A stretch of 64,000 nt of DNA from Hyphomonas sp. L-53-1-40 (GCF_000682775.1 NZ_AWFI01000002.1:40331-104330), one strand, 5' to 3'; positions 28,757 through 38,269 are shown, counted from the first letter of the stretch. Translations and numbers: made by a program. Notes: generated by a model from the sequence alone, not told the origin.

Positions 28757-29908
28757 ATGCTGCCAAAAACCCAGATCCTCACCGCCATTCTGATGGCAGT
28801 CGCAGCGACGGGTTCGGCCCAGGCACAGATCATGGATACGCCCGCCAGTCATGCTGTGATCATGGATCACGAGACGGGTACAATACTCTTCTCCAAGGAT
28901 GGCGCGGAACCCATGATCCCCGCCTCCATGACAAAGATGATGACGGCCTACCTCGTGTTCGAACTGATTGATCGGGGGGAGATTTCCCTGACCGACAAGT
29001 TCACCGTCAGCGAAGACGCGTGGCGCCGAGGTGGTTTCCCGTCTGGTACATCGACAATGGGACTTGCGCCCGGCGATACGCCAACCGTTGAAGAACTTCT
29101 GCACGGCGTAATCATCATGTCTGGCAATGACGCCTGTATCGTGTTGGCTCAGGGTATATCGGGATCAGAGGAAGCCTTTGCACGGCGTATGACCTCCCTC
29201 GCCCATGAACTCGGCATGAGTTCTGCGAACTTCCAGAACACGACCGGCCTTGAGGCCGTTGGCCACGTTATATCTGCAGAAGACCTCGCCAAGATGGCGA
29301 AGCTCACTATCGACAAGTATCCGCAATACTACGACTGGTACGACATGCCTTCATATACGTGGCGCGAATATACGCAGGCCAATCGCAATCCATTGCTCAG
29401 TATTGAAGGCACTGATGGCCTCAAGACGGGTCACCTCGAGGTTTCGGGATATGGACTCACCGCCTCCGCCGTTCGTGACGGCGTACGGCGTACAATCGTC
29501 ATCAACGGTCTTGAGAGCATGGCGGCGCGAGCCCAGGAAGGCGAACGCATGATGCGGATGGCATTCCAGAGCTATGATCTGAAAGTGATCACGCCGGAGA
29601 GCGTCGAGTTACCGGAAGTCAAAGTCTGGCTCGGCCAGCAACGAATGGTGCCGGTTTCGCTCGCCAGCAAGATGACGATTGCCGGCCACAAGGCTGCGCT
29701 TGAAAAGGCGACATCGGAGATAGTTCTCGATGGTGCGCTCGAGGCGCCTATCCGCGCTGGCGACACGGTCGGAAAACTGGTCGTGACTGTAGAAGGTCAG
29801 GTTCCAACCGAAGCGCCTATCGTTGCTGAGGCAACGGTCAAGAAGCTCGGCTTCTTCGGCCGCGCGGTCGAAGGTCTCAGCCAGATGATCGGCGGGAATG
29901 ATGGCTGA
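28757..29908 (+). CDS. D-alanyl-D-alanine carboxypeptidase (penicillin-binding protein, S11 family)
   Basis: 383 residues. Signal peptide ends near GSAQAQ. S11 active-site motifs in order: PASMTKMMTA (SxxK), MSGNDACI (SxN), DGLKTGHL (KTG). The C-terminal beta-rich domain (~270-360) and the final helix GRAVEGLSQMIGG suggest a membrane-attaching amphipathic tail. Removes the terminal D-Ala from peptidoglycan pentapeptides. Ribosome site CGGAGG. Ends 11 bp inside tmk. Confidence 0.94.
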   Translation: MLPKTQILTAILMAVAATGSAQAQIMDTPASHAVIMDHETGTILFSKDGAEPMIPASMTKMMTAYLVFELIDRGEISLTDKFTVSEDAWRRGGFPSGTSTMGLAPGDTPTVEELLHGVIIMSGNDACIVLAQGISGSEEAFARRMTSLAHELGMSSANFQNTTGLEAVGHVISAEDLAKMAKLTIDKYPQYYDWYDMPSYTWREYTQANRNPLLSIEGTDGLKTGHLEVSGYGLTASAVRDGVRRTIVINGLESMAARAQEGERMMRMAFQSYDLKVITPESVELPEVKVWLGQQRMVPVSLASKMTIAGHKAALEKATSEIVLDGALEAPIRAGDTVGKLVVTVEGQVPTEAPIVAEATVKKLGFFGRAVEGLSQMIGGNDG

Positions 29909-30557
29909 GGCCTTGCCCCTCAGATTTATCACGCTCGAAGGCGGTGAAGGTACCGGCAAGTCCACGCTTCAAAACGCTTTGGCAGAGCGCTTGCGGGCCG
30001 AGGGCTTTGACGTCGTCACAACGCGCGAGCCCGGCGGCACTCCACTGGCAGAAGCTGTTCGCGAACTTGCATTGCATCCGCCCGCTGGCGCGGACTGGTC
30101 GCCAATGAGCGAAGCCTTGCTGATGAATGCCGCCCGCAGTGACCATTTGGAAAAATTGATACGGCCTGCACTGGCTGAGGAAAAATGGGTGATCTGTGAT
30201 CGCTTTGCGGACTCCACGCGCGTGTATCAAAGTGTCAAAGGCGGCGTCTCGTCCAATGTCCTCAAATCGATGGAAAGCACCGTCTTGGGAGACACGGTAC
30301 CAACACTGACGCTCGTTCTTGATGCCCCCCTCGAAACCACCGCAGGCCGCAGATCTGCGCGCAATGGTCCGGACGATGCCTTTGAAAAGCGCGCTACTGA
30401 CTTTCATCACGCAGTCCGTCAGGGATTTATTTCGCTGTCGCAAGAAGAGCCTCTGCGTTGCAAACTGATAGATGCTTCTCGGGATATCGCCACCGTGTAC
30501 GCAGCAGCCTGGCGCATCGTGTCTCAAACTTATGCATTGAATGAGATGGCAGGATGA
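29898..30557 (+). CDS. tmk: Thymidylate kinase
   Basis: 219 residues. P-loop EGGEGTGKST, the TTREPGGTPLAE substrate loop, and CDRFADSTRVYQ (DRY-type motif). The LID region RRSARNGPDDAFEKR holds the arginines of the type II enzyme. Converts dTMP to dTDP. Start overlaps the carboxypeptidase end, and its stop overlaps holB (ATGA). Confidence 0.96.
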   Translation: MMAEALPLRFITLEGGEGTGKSTLQNALAERLRAEGFDVVTTREPGGTPLAEAVRELALHPPAGADWSPMSEALLMNAARSDHLEKLIRPALAEEKWVICDRFADSTRVYQSVKGGVSSNVLKSMESTVLGDTVPTLTLVLDAPLETTAGRRSARNGPDDAFEKRATDFHHAVRQGFISLSQEEPLRCKLIDASRDIATVYAAAWRIVSQTYALNEMAG

Positions 30558-31489
30558 GCATCGCCTGGCCTCTTTATGGGCACGATACGGCTGAGGCTTC
30601 GTTTCTGGCATCGGCAACAACCGGCAAGCTACACCATGGCTGGCTGATCGAAGGGCCATCAGGAATCGGTAAGGCCACAATGGCAAACCGGCTCGCCGCT
30701 TACATGCTCGGCGCTCGCGGCCGGGAAGCAGCGCCGCTTGATGCAGATTCTTCTGACCCGGTTGCGCGAACCTGTCTTACCGGCGCTCATCCCGATTTGC
30801 GCGTGGTACATCGCGAGTTGAACGACAAAGGCAAGCTACGCCAGGATATCTCGGTCGATCAGGTGCGTGAGCTGATCCAGTTCTTTTCCCTCAAGCCCGC
30901 ACAAGGTGGGTGGCGCGTCGGCATTATCGACTCGCTGGACGAATTGAATCGCAATGGTGCGAATGCCTTGCTCAAGACACTTGAAGAGCCACCGGAGCAT
31001 AGCATCCTGTTTCTGGTGAATCATGGAACGACACCTATCCTGCCAACCATTCGGTCGCGCTGCAGAGTCCTGCGAGTCTCGGCTCTGGGTGATGAAGATA
31101 CAATACGCGCATTGGAAACCGCCACCGCGCCGGCTGAAGCCGCGTCTTTGTCCAAGGGGCGACCAGGCTTGGGAATACAATTATCTACGCCGGCAGGCCT
31201 CGCCGCATCTCACGCGGCCAAGGTCCTGTTGCGCAGCCTGCCTAGACCGAATGACGGGCTAGTGACGGATGCGCTCCAGACTGCAAGTGCTGACGACACC
31301 GCCATGCAGGCCTTTCAGGAGGAAATTCTGACATGGCTGGCGCGTCGCGCAGAACAGGAGCCCGCCGCAGCCAAGGCTTGGCTGGAAGTATCCCGGCTCG
31401 CTGGCGAAGCGCGCGCCCTGAAGATGGATCCTGCTCAAACGGCATCCAAGCTGATTGCAGGGCTTTATAGCGCTGCAAAGGCGCATTAA
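30554..31489 (+). CDS. holB: DNA polymerase III subunit delta'
   Basis: 311 residues. AAA+-like clamp-loader subunit with P-loop-type GPSGIGKAT, the ALLKTLEEPPE sensor region and the SRC motif in TIRSRCRVLRV, typical of delta'. A short Cys-bearing insert RTCLTGAHPDL replaces a full zinc module. Works in loading the beta clamp. The tmk-holB pair is conserved; metG, common between holB and tatD in alphaproteobacteria, is absent here. Confidence 0.93.
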   Translation: MSIAWPLYGHDTAEASFLASATTGKLHHGWLIEGPSGIGKATMANRLAAYMLGARGREAAPLDADSSDPVARTCLTGAHPDLRVVHRELNDKGKLRQDISVDQVRELIQFFSLKPAQGGWRVGIIDSLDELNRNGANALLKTLEEPPEHSILFLVNHGTTPILPTIRSRCRVLRVSALGDEDTIRALETATAPAEAASLSKGRPGLGIQLSTPAGLAASHAAKVLLRSLPRPNDGLVTDALQTASADDTAMQAFQEEILTWLARRAEQEPAAAKAWLEVSRLAGEARALKMDPAQTASKLIAGLYSAAKAH

Positions 31490-31499
31490 GTCGTCAGCT

Positions 31500-32273
31500 A
31501 TGTTTGATACGCATGTGAATTTGCACGGCGAGACGTTTGCCGACGATCTGGGCGACGTGCTCACACGGGCTGACGAGGCCGGTGTGAAGCGTATGCTCGC
31601 AATCTGTGATCGTCTCGACAATTTCGAGGCGGTCAGGTCGATTGCGCAGGCACATCCGGGCATCTGGTGCTCGATCGGCGTCCACCCTCATCACAGCAAG
31701 GATTTCACCGATCTGTCGGTCGATGATCTGGTCAACGGGGCGGCGGATCCCAATGTGGTTGCCATAGGCGAAACCGGCCTCGATTTCCATTATGGCTACA
31801 GCGCAGAGGATGCACAGATAAACAGTCTGAGAACGCATGTCGAAGCGGCCAGACAAACGGGGCTGCCGCTCATCCTGCACACACGTGAAGCCGATGACAT
31901 GATGGGCGATATCCTTGAAGAGGAGTTCGAAAAGGGAAGTTTCGTCCCGCTGTTGCATTGCTATACGGGTGGCGCGCGGCTGGCCCAGCGCGGCCTCGAC
32001 CTTGGAGGATTCGTGTCCGTATCAGGCATACTGTCCTTCAAGAGCGCGCGGGAAGTCAGGGAAGTGATTGCAGATGTCCCGATGGACCGCCTGATCCTAG
32101 AAACTGACTGCCCTTATCTCGCGCCGGTGCCGATGCGCGGTCGTCGCAATGAGCCTTCCTATCTCATTCACGTTGCTGAAGCGCTCGCAAGCCTAAAGAG
32201 TATTCCACTCCACGACGTCCTGAAAACAACGACCGACAACGCCATGCGCCTTTTCTCGAGAATACCGAACTGA
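31500..32273 (+). CDS. tatD: TatD family metal-dependent hydrolase
   Basis: 257 residues from ATG 31500; an in-frame ATG 45 bp upstream lies inside holB. TIM-barrel amidohydrolase fold. Metal-site segments: GETGLDFHYGYS (Glu), LILHTREADD (His), LLHCYTGG (His), LETDCPYLAPVP (Asp). The N-terminal HxH is HVN (FDTHVNLHG, residues 5-7), so one classical metal ligand is Asn unless His9 substitutes. Family members are 3'-5' DNases. Stop overlaps the MBL gene (TGATG). Confidence 0.88.
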   Translation: MFDTHVNLHGETFADDLGDVLTRADEAGVKRMLAICDRLDNFEAVRSIAQAHPGIWCSIGVHPHHSKDFTDLSVDDLVNGAADPNVVAIGETGLDFHYGYSAEDAQINSLRTHVEAARQTGLPLILHTREADDMMGDILEEEFEKGSFVPLLHCYTGGARLAQRGLDLGGFVSVSGILSFKSAREVREVIADVPMDRLILETDCPYLAPVPMRGRRNEPSYLIHVAEALASLKSIPLHDVLKTTTDNAMRLFSRIPN

Positions 32274-33076
32274 TGGCGACAGGCATCTTCACACTGCTGG
32301 GCACGGGCTCATCCGGCGGCGTTCCACGCGTCGGTGGCGATTGGGGGGCGTGCGATCCATCGGAACCAAAAAATCGCCGCCTGCGATGCTCGGCGCTGGT
32401 TCAGTCGTTCGACGCTCATGGCGCATCCACAAATGTCCTGATCGATACGTCGCCAGATCTGCGAGAACAGTTGCTTGCCGAACAGATCGGCCACCTGGAC
32501 GCGATCCTGTACACGCATGACCATGCCGACCAGAGCCACGGAATTGATGATGTTCGACCGATCTGCATTCGCCAACGCAAGCCAATACCCACGCATCTGA
32601 GCGCTGAAACTCGCGGCACTCTGACAGAACGGTTTTCATATTGTTTCGAGGGGAAGGGTGGTTACCCGTCGATCCTGGACCTGCAAGATGAGCTTATGCC
32701 GCTCGAGTTGGTTAAGATTTCCGGTGCCGGCGGCGATATCGAATTCTTGCCACTAGACATGGAGCATGGCCGCATTCGCTGCCTCGGTTTTCGTGTAGGC
32801 AATCTCGCCTACTGTAATGACGTTAACGGACTACCAGAAGAAACGCTGGAAGCGCTGAAGGGGATTGATACTCTCATCATCGACGCGTTGCGGTACACGC
32901 CGCACCCATCGCATGCGAATCTTGATCAGGCACTGGAGTGGATCGCAGATATATCGCCGCGTCTGGCGGTCCTGACGAACATGCATATCGACATGGACTA
33001 CCAAACGCTCTGCAAAGATCTGCCCACGGGCGTGATACCGGGACATGACGGTTTGCGCCTTGATTTCATTATATAA
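32273..33076 (+). CDS. MBL fold metallo-hydrolase (PhnP-like)
   Basis: 267 residues. Metallo-beta-lactamase fold with LLGTGSSGGVPRVGGDWGACDP at the N-terminus, the zinc motif THDHADQSHGIDD, then MEHGRIRCLGFR, LAYCNDVNGLPEE and the last His in LTNMHIDMDY. The N-terminal motif and length are those of the PhnP-type phosphodiesterases that act on cyclic ribose phosphates and related substrates. It is the usual partner after tatD. Substrate unproven. Last gene of the operon. Confidence 0.88.
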   Translation: MATGIFTLLGTGSSGGVPRVGGDWGACDPSEPKNRRLRCSALVQSFDAHGASTNVLIDTSPDLREQLLAEQIGHLDAILYTHDHADQSHGIDDVRPICIRQRKPIPTHLSAETRGTLTERFSYCFEGKGGYPSILDLQDELMPLELVKISGAGGDIEFLPLDMEHGRIRCLGFRVGNLAYCNDVNGLPEETLEALKGIDTLIIDALRYTPHPSHANLDQALEWIADISPRLAVLTNMHIDMDYQTLCKDLPTGVIPGHDGLRLDFII

Positions 33077-33288
33077 TGCATGAGCACGATTTCCCATAAT
33101 GATGATTATGCGACTCATGGAGTGACATCCCGTGACGACATGGCTGACCAGCGCCAGCGCTCATTTACGCAACGCTCAAAGACAGCGCACATCATGTACT
33201 GATCACCTTCCGTGAACGGCCCCCTAAAACTCCACCACACCCCCACCATCAAGGATTCGTTTACGTTTCGAGCGTGCGGCCCGCTTGG

Positions 33289-34221
33289 CTACAACCGGAA
33301 CCCATGGATCCAGGATGCAATCAATTCTTGCTTCTTCATCAGATCGCCGGCCGCTTGCTCCCGCGTCCTGTGCAGGAACATGACAGAGTCGCCGGGCCGG
33401 ATCTGACCCAGTAGGTGTCGGTCAGACCGGTTAACCTGCAGAATGTGCGGATAACCTCCTGTGGTCTGACAGTCTGGTAATAGTAGGAACCCCCTTCCCT
33501 GCGGCGGCAACTGCAATGCGCCAGGAAAAATTCCGGCGCTCGGCAGGTTTGCGATGGCATCTATTTCGGGAAATGCGCCATCCAGCTCGATACCAATCCT
33601 GCTAGCACGGCGTGTTGCCTTGTACTGCTCCGTCCAGAGAGGAACGCCGCCTCCCGTGTAGTCAGGCCCTTCGCTGGCCCGCAGGGCAAAACTGTTGCCG
33701 AGTGGAAACTTTAGCGCGTCAGGTGTCCTTTCCCGGCCGAGCGCCATTTCTGTGCCTGGGCTTGTTTCAACCACATCCCCAGACCGGAGCGCCCGGCCAC
33801 CAAAACCACCCAAGCCCGCAGGAAGATAAGTAGACCCGCTCTCCAGAAACTCATCACCCACGATTCCGCCGGATATCGCCAGATAGGTTCGTAGCCCATG
33901 GTCCGGACGGCCGACTTCAAGAAAATCGCCCTGCTTGACGAAGACGGTCTCATGAAATGACGCCATACGACCATTCAGGCTAGTCGGAGCCACCGCCCCA
34001 GCAAGCGCGATGGCTGCGGGTGCCCGGAACTCTGCGGAGAAGGGTCCATAGGTAATCTCGATTCCGCTCTCGCTCGCATGATTACCAACCAAACGGTTTG
34101 CGATCGCATGGGAAATGAGGTCGGCAGGCCCGGATGACGGGATGCCAGAGTAGCGGTATCCCGCTCGCTGGTTGCCCTGCAGGGTTGCCTGCGGTCCGGC
34201 ATTCATGATGCGAAGCGTCAC
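33289..34221 (-). CDS. pxpC: 5-oxoprolinase subunit C (biotin-dependent carboxyltransferase-type domain)
   Basis: 310 residues, GTG start at 34221. AHS2/KipA domain: GPQATLQGNQRAGYRYSGIP, SGPADLISHAIANRLVGN, and the C-terminal CQTTGGYPHILQVNRSD and QIRPGD. With PxpA and PxpB it forms the prokaryotic ATP-dependent 5-oxoprolinase, which opens pyroglutamate to glutamate. Directly follows pxpB. Converges with the MBL gene across a 212-bp interval in which I see no clear terminator. Confidence 0.93.
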   Translation of the reverse strand: MTLRIMNAGPQATLQGNQRAGYRYSGIPSSGPADLISHAIANRLVGNHASESGIEITYGPFSAEFRAPAAIALAGAVAPTSLNGRMASFHETVFVKQGDFLEVGRPDHGLRTYLAISGGIVGDEFLESGSTYLPAGLGGFGGRALRSGDVVETSPGTEMALGRERTPDALKFPLGNSFALRASEGPDYTGGGVPLWTEQYKATRRASRIGIELDGAFPEIDAIANLPSAGIFPGALQLPPQGRGFLLLPDCQTTGGYPHILQVNRSDRHLLGQIRPGDSVMFLHRTREQAAGDLMKKQELIASWIHGFRL

Positions 34222-34222
34222 G

Positions 34223-34849
34223 TCAGGTCCACTCTATTTGAACTTCGGCGCCTGGCGAAAGAAGGAAAGGATCTGACGCGGCTTTGTCAAAGAGTGTCGC
34301 ATCGGTCCGGCCGATAATTGGCCAACCTCCAGGCCCGTCCAGAGCATAAATGCCGAGATAGCCTTTGATAAAGCCAATTGAACCCGCTCGTACCCGCTGA
34401 CGTGGGTGATCCAGCCTGCCGCCCATCAGATTTGGATCAACACCTGACACATATGCAAAACCGGGCGCGAATCCGAGCATGTCGACACGTAGAGTCGAGC
34501 GACCCAGGGTATTTAGAAACTCATTGCCAGAGCAGTTATTCGCCGCCGCACAATCTGCAAGGTCAGGCGCATTCGTCTCATCAGACCTTACCCGCAACTT
34601 CAACACCGGCGCGCCGACAAGTGCTGCCTCAATGTCAGCCTTTACCGCTCGCTTCAACATGTCCAGTGCCTTGGCCGGGCCCAGGGCGGAAGGGTCAAAT
34701 TGAACCGTTACACTTTCCCGGCCGATCACAACCTCGTCCCAGATGCCGCTGCCACGCAGGGCCCGTGCAATAGCCTGACGGTCTTCCGTCGCCCGCGTGA
34801 CAAGCCTCAGCGCATCGTCACCGCATGGCACGATAACCGGTGTCCTCAC
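34223..34849 (-). CDS. pxpB: 5-oxoprolinase subunit B (KipI-type)
   Basis: 208 residues. AHS1 domain with FAPGFAYVSGVDPNLMGGRL, PRQRVRAGSIGF and GIYALDGPGGWPIIGRT, all diagnostic. The N-terminal GDDALRL matches the GD-A motif. ATG overlaps the pxpA stop (ATGA), so pxpA, B and C are probably made in balance for one complex. Confidence 0.93.
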   Translation of the reverse strand: MRTPVIVPCGDDALRLVTRATEDRQAIARALRGSGIWDEVVIGRESVTVQFDPSALGPAKALDMLKRAVKADIEAALVGAPVLKLRVRSDETNAPDLADCAAANNCSGNEFLNTLGRSTLRVDMLGFAPGFAYVSGVDPNLMGGRLDHPRQRVRAGSIGFIKGYLGIYALDGPGGWPIIGRTDATLFDKAASDPFLLSPGAEVQIEWT

Positions 34850-35610
34850 GGCGCGGCCTGCGCCTTGATTTCGATACCCCGTGAGTGAAGCGCTTCCCTG
34901 AGTGCGAGTGCGGATTGGACTGCTCCTGCCGTATCTCCGTGAAGACAGATTGTGTCCACTTGGAGAGAAATCACTTGGTTGTCCGCGGCTATGACCGTGC
35001 TGTCCTCGATCATGCTTATTACCTGCGCTGCTTGAGCATCCGCCTCGTGGATCACTGCACCTGACTCACCTCGCGCGAGTAGCGAACCATCGCGGGCGTA
35101 TGTGCGGTCCGCAAAGCCTTCAGCCAGAAAATCAGTGCCAGTAGCGTGGGCAATCTTAGCCAGCATGGAATCAGGCGGCCCCATTACGGCCCGTATGCGT
35201 GCTTCACGCGTGAGGCGCACGATGAATTCTGCAAGCGTCGGATCCCGCGACGCGTCATTGTACAATGCGCCATGGGGTTTGAGATGGTCGATCGCTACGC
35301 CTTGACCTCTCGCAAGACTGGCAAGCGTTCTCACCTGCTGACGGAGTAATGATTCCAGTTCATCTTGCGGCATCTTCATGCTTTTGCGACCGAAGTTCTG
35401 CCTGTCCGGATAAGATGGGTGCGCACCGACGACCACGTGGCGTGCCTTGGCAGCCTTCAGCGTCGCTCGCATGCTATCATCGTCACCAGCATGGCCTCCG
35501 CAGGCGATGCTGCACCGGCTGACCACATCGAGGATTGCACGATCCATTGCGCGACCAGTTTCGCCCGGCAATTCCCCGATATCAGAGTTCAGACAAATTG
35601 TGCGGCTCAT
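34846..35610 (-). CDS. pxpA: 5-oxoprolinase subunit A (LamB/YcsF family)
   Basis: 254 residues from ATG 35610, which overlaps the stop of the transporter gene (ATGA); upstream in-frame ATGs lie inside that gene. LNSDIGELPG, CSIACGGHAGD, VGAHPSYPDRQNFGR, HLKPHGALYND and TICLHGDTAGAV cover the conserved family motifs. Putative metal-dependent component of 5-oxoprolinase. Confidence 0.94.
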   Translation of the reverse strand: MSRTICLNSDIGELPGETGRAMDRAILDVVSRCSIACGGHAGDDDSMRATLKAAKARHVVVGAHPSYPDRQNFGRKSMKMPQDELESLLRQQVRTLASLARGQGVAIDHLKPHGALYNDASRDPTLAEFIVRLTREARIRAVMGPPDSMLAKIAHATGTDFLAEGFADRTYARDGSLLARGESGAVIHEADAQAAQVISMIEDSTVIAADNQVISLQVDTICLHGDTAGAVQSALALREALHSRGIEIKAQAAP

Positions 35611-36815
35611 GACCACACATTTAGGGCTCTCAGGATAAGGCGCAAGCCAAGGCCAAAGGTAATTGCGACGACTCCCATGCCCAGTAAGTTGGTCAGCCAT
35701 GAATTGACGTGGTCACCCAACAATCCGCGGCGGTTCATTGCGACAAGCAGGAACACTGCGATAATTGGCAATATCAGCCCGTTCGCAATCTGCGCGAAAA
35801 GGATAATGCTGATGGGGCGGACGCCTAGCAAAGCGACAGCGGTCCCGACCATTAGAACGGTGAGTGCGATGCCGCGAAATACGCGACCATTGCGTTGGAA
35901 GCCGCCGAACTCGGACAAGGCATAGGATGTGGCCAACGGCGCGGTAATTGATGATGAAAGTCCGGCACCGAAGAGGCCGACGCCAACCAGGTATTTCGCA
36001 AACGGCCCGTAGGCTGGCTCAATCGAGGATGCCATATCAGCTGCAGAACTGACAATTATACCTGATCCGAACAGACTGGCCGCTGCGGTCGACAGGACCA
36101 GGATGGAGACGATCCCGCCCAAGCCAATTGACAGAGCAGTGTCCGCTCGTGCCGCTTGCAGGGCCGTCGCAGAACTGTCCGGCCATTTATCACGAACCGT
36201 CGAGGCGTGCAGAAAAAGATTATACGGAACGATGGTCGTTCCAATCAAAGCGATCGCCGTCACCAATCCAGCATCCGGAACGGCTGGCCGCAGACCTCCA
36301 AGCCATGCGGTCATATCAGGCCGCGTAATGAGGACACTGCCTGCAAAAGCGACGCTCATGAGCAGGACCAGGCTGATCAGCAATTTTTCGATGTGCCGGT
36401 AATGTCCGAACAGAAGAAATCCGCCAGAAATAGCGCTTAGAACCAGTACAATCAGTTTGTGTGAGATGCCGAAGGATCCCACCAGAGCCTCAAGCCCCAA
36501 CGCGCCGCCAGCAAGATTGCCGGCCTCATAAGCTGCATTTCCGACCGCGAGGGCCGAAACGCCAAGAATTACGATTGACCATCTGATGATAGGGCCATTT
36601 TCGGGGGCAGTCATGGCGGCTGCCAGCCCCTTGCCGGAAACGATGCCAAGTCGGGCCGCCATCTCTTGCAAGATGATTGTGGCAAAGGTGGCGAAGACCA
36701 ACGCCCAGATGAGGGCATAGCCGAAATTTGCGCCGGCGAGCGTGCAAGCAGTGACGGTGCCAGGTCCAATGAAGCCCGCGGCGACAAGAGCACCCGGACC
36801 GATTTTGAGTTTCAT
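35607..36815 (-). CDS. NRAMP-fold transporter associated with 5-oxoprolinase (YcsG-like)
   Basis: 402 residues from ATG 36815 (GTG 36839 is possible), about 11 TM segments. The order and spacing of helices match the NRAMP family. However TM1 reads FIGPGTVTACT where metal transporters have DPGN, and TM6 reads TTIVPYNLFLH instead of the MPH metal-ligand motif. Overlaps pxpA by 4 bp. Bacillus subtilis also has an NRAMP relative, ycsG, in its ycsF-kipI-kipA cluster. A substrate other than a divalent metal, possibly related to 5-oxoproline, is my inference. Confidence 0.8.
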   Translation of the reverse strand: MKLKIGPGALVAAGFIGPGTVTACTLAGANFGYALIWALVFATFATIILQEMAARLGIVSGKGLAAAMTAPENGPIIRWSIVILGVSALAVGNAAYEAGNLAGGALGLEALVGSFGISHKLIVLVLSAISGGFLLFGHYRHIEKLLISLVLLMSVAFAGSVLITRPDMTAWLGGLRPAVPDAGLVTAIALIGTTIVPYNLFLHASTVRDKWPDSSATALQAARADTALSIGLGGIVSILVLSTAAASLFGSGIIVSSAADMASSIEPAYGPFAKYLVGVGLFGAGLSSSITAPLATSYALSEFGGFQRNGRVFRGIALTVLMVGTAVALLGVRPISIILFAQIANGLILPIIAVFLLVAMNRRGLLGDHVNSWLTNLLGMGVVAITFGLGLRLILRALNVWS

Positions 36816-36832
36816 GGAACGCCCCCGCGACC

Positions 36833-36847
36833 GTCGCACGGTGCGAC
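36833..36847. other. Inverted repeat between lpdA and the NRAMP-like gene
   Basis: GTCGCAC-G-GTGCGAC, a perfect 7-bp repeat around one base, in the 38-bp gap just before the transporter start. No T-run, so not a terminator of normal form. It may be a weak hairpin or an operator. Confidence 0.3.
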
Positions 36848-36853
36848 TGGTCC

Positions 36854-38269
36854 CTAGATATGTATCACACGGCCTTCGGCATCCAGAACGGATTCATGCA
36901 TGCTCTCCGAAATGGTCGGATGCGGGAAGATTGTGTGAGCGAGATCCTGCTCGGTCAACTCACCCTGGCGCGCGATAACATAGCCTTGGATCAGTTCGGT
37001 GACTTCTGCGCCGATCATGTGCGCGCCGAGCAATTCCCCGGTCTTCTTGTCGAAGATGGTTTTCACGAGGCCTTCAGAGGCGCCCATTGCTATGGCCTTG
37101 CCATTGCCGATGAAGGGAAAGCGGCCGACCTTGATATCGTAGCCTTTTTCCTTTGCAGCCTTTTCAGTCAGGCCGACGCTGGCGACCTGCGGGTGCGCGT
37201 AAGTGCAGCCGGGAACGTTCCAGGGATCGAAGGGTTCGGCATGGTCGGCCCCGGCGATACCTTCCACACAAACCACACCTTCGTGAGAGGCCTTGTGGGC
37301 CAACCATGGCGGGCCCGTCAGATCGCCGATTGCGTATAGACCTTCGACCCCGGTACGGCCAAAATTGTCCACGGTCACATGGGTCTTCTCGACCTTTACG
37401 CCCAGATCTTCGAGGCCGAGACCTTCAACATTGCCGACAATACCAACGGCAAGAATTGCCCGGTCGAATTCCTTGTTTTCCTTCTTGCCGGACTTGTCTG
37501 TAATTTCGGCTGTGACGGTGGACTTGCCCGCTTTCAGATTTTCGACTTTCGCGCCCGTAATAATGTTCAGGCCTTGCTTCTTGAAGTCCTTTTCCGCGAG
37601 CTTCGAAATTTCCTCATCTTCCACAGGCAGAATGCGATCCATCACTTCAGCGACCGTCACCTCTGCGCCAAGCTCATGATAGAAACTTGCGAATTCAATG
37701 CCGATCGCGCCTGATCCTATGACCAGCAGCCGCTTTGGCATGACATCCGGTGTCATGGCTTCACGATAAGTCCAGATCAGCTTCTTGTCTGCGACCAGAC
37801 CGGCTTGCGGGATGTCCCGCGCCCGCGCGCCCGTCGCCAACATAACGTGCTTTGCCTGAAAGGTTGCTTCCTTCCCGTCCTTGCCTTTGACAACCACTTT
37901 CGGGGCAGGCTTGCCTTTTTCCAGCCGTGCCGTGCCTTCAATCACGTCGATCTTGTTTTTCTTCATCAGGAATTTGACGCCCGTTGAAAGCTGGTTCGCA
38001 ACGCCCCGCGACCGTTTGACGACGGCATCAAGATCAAAGTCTGCCTTATCGATCTTGAGCCCGAAATCCGCCGCGTGTTTTGCAAGATGGAGAACCTCAG
38101 CTGAACGCAGGAGCGCCTTGGTGGGAATACAGCCCCAGTTCAGGCATATGCCCCCGAGACTTTCGCGTTCAACGATCGCAGTTTTCATACCCAGCTGCGA
38201 TGCACGAATGGCTGAAACATACCCACCAGGGCCTGAACCGATCACGATAAGGTCGTACTGCGTGCTCAT
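36854..38269 (-). CDS. lpdA: Dihydrolipoyl dehydrogenase (E3)
   Basis: 471 residues. FAD site IGSGPGGYVSAIRASQLG, redox disulfide in GICLNWGCIPTKALL, NAD site VIGSGAIGIEFASFY, central YAIGDLTGPPWLAHKA and the C-terminal catalytic HPTISE. Re-oxidises dihydrolipoyl groups of the pyruvate dehydrogenase complex. Start overlaps the stop of the small lipoprotein gene. lipA, a common follower of lpd in alphaproteobacteria, is not here. Confidence 0.97.
   Translation of the reverse strand: MSTQYDLIVIGSGPGGYVSAIRASQLGMKTAIVERESLGGICLNWGCIPTKALLRSAEVLHLAKHAADFGLKIDKADFDLDAVVKRSRGVANQLSTGVKFLMKKNKIDVIEGTARLEKGKPAPKVVVKGKDGKEATFQAKHVMLATGARARDIPQAGLVADKKLIWTYREAMTPDVMPKRLLVIGSGAIGIEFASFYHELGAEVTVAEVMDRILPVEDEEISKLAEKDFKKQGLNIITGAKVENLKAGKSTVTAEITDKSGKKENKEFDRAILAVGIVGNVEGLGLEDLGVKVEKTHVTVDNFGRTGVEGLYAIGDLTGPPWLAHKASHEGVVCVEGIAGADHAEPFDPWNVPGCTYAHPQVASVGLTEKAAKEKGYDIKVGRFPFIGNGKAIAMGASEGLVKTIFDKKTGELLGAHMIGAEVTELIQGYVIARQGELTEQDLAHTIFPHPTISESMHESVLDAEGRVIHI

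Noticed and set aside
33095..33110. CATAAT-GATG-ATTATG hairpin after the MBL gene as a terminator
   Set aside because: AT-rich 6-bp stem without a T-run; too weak to call.
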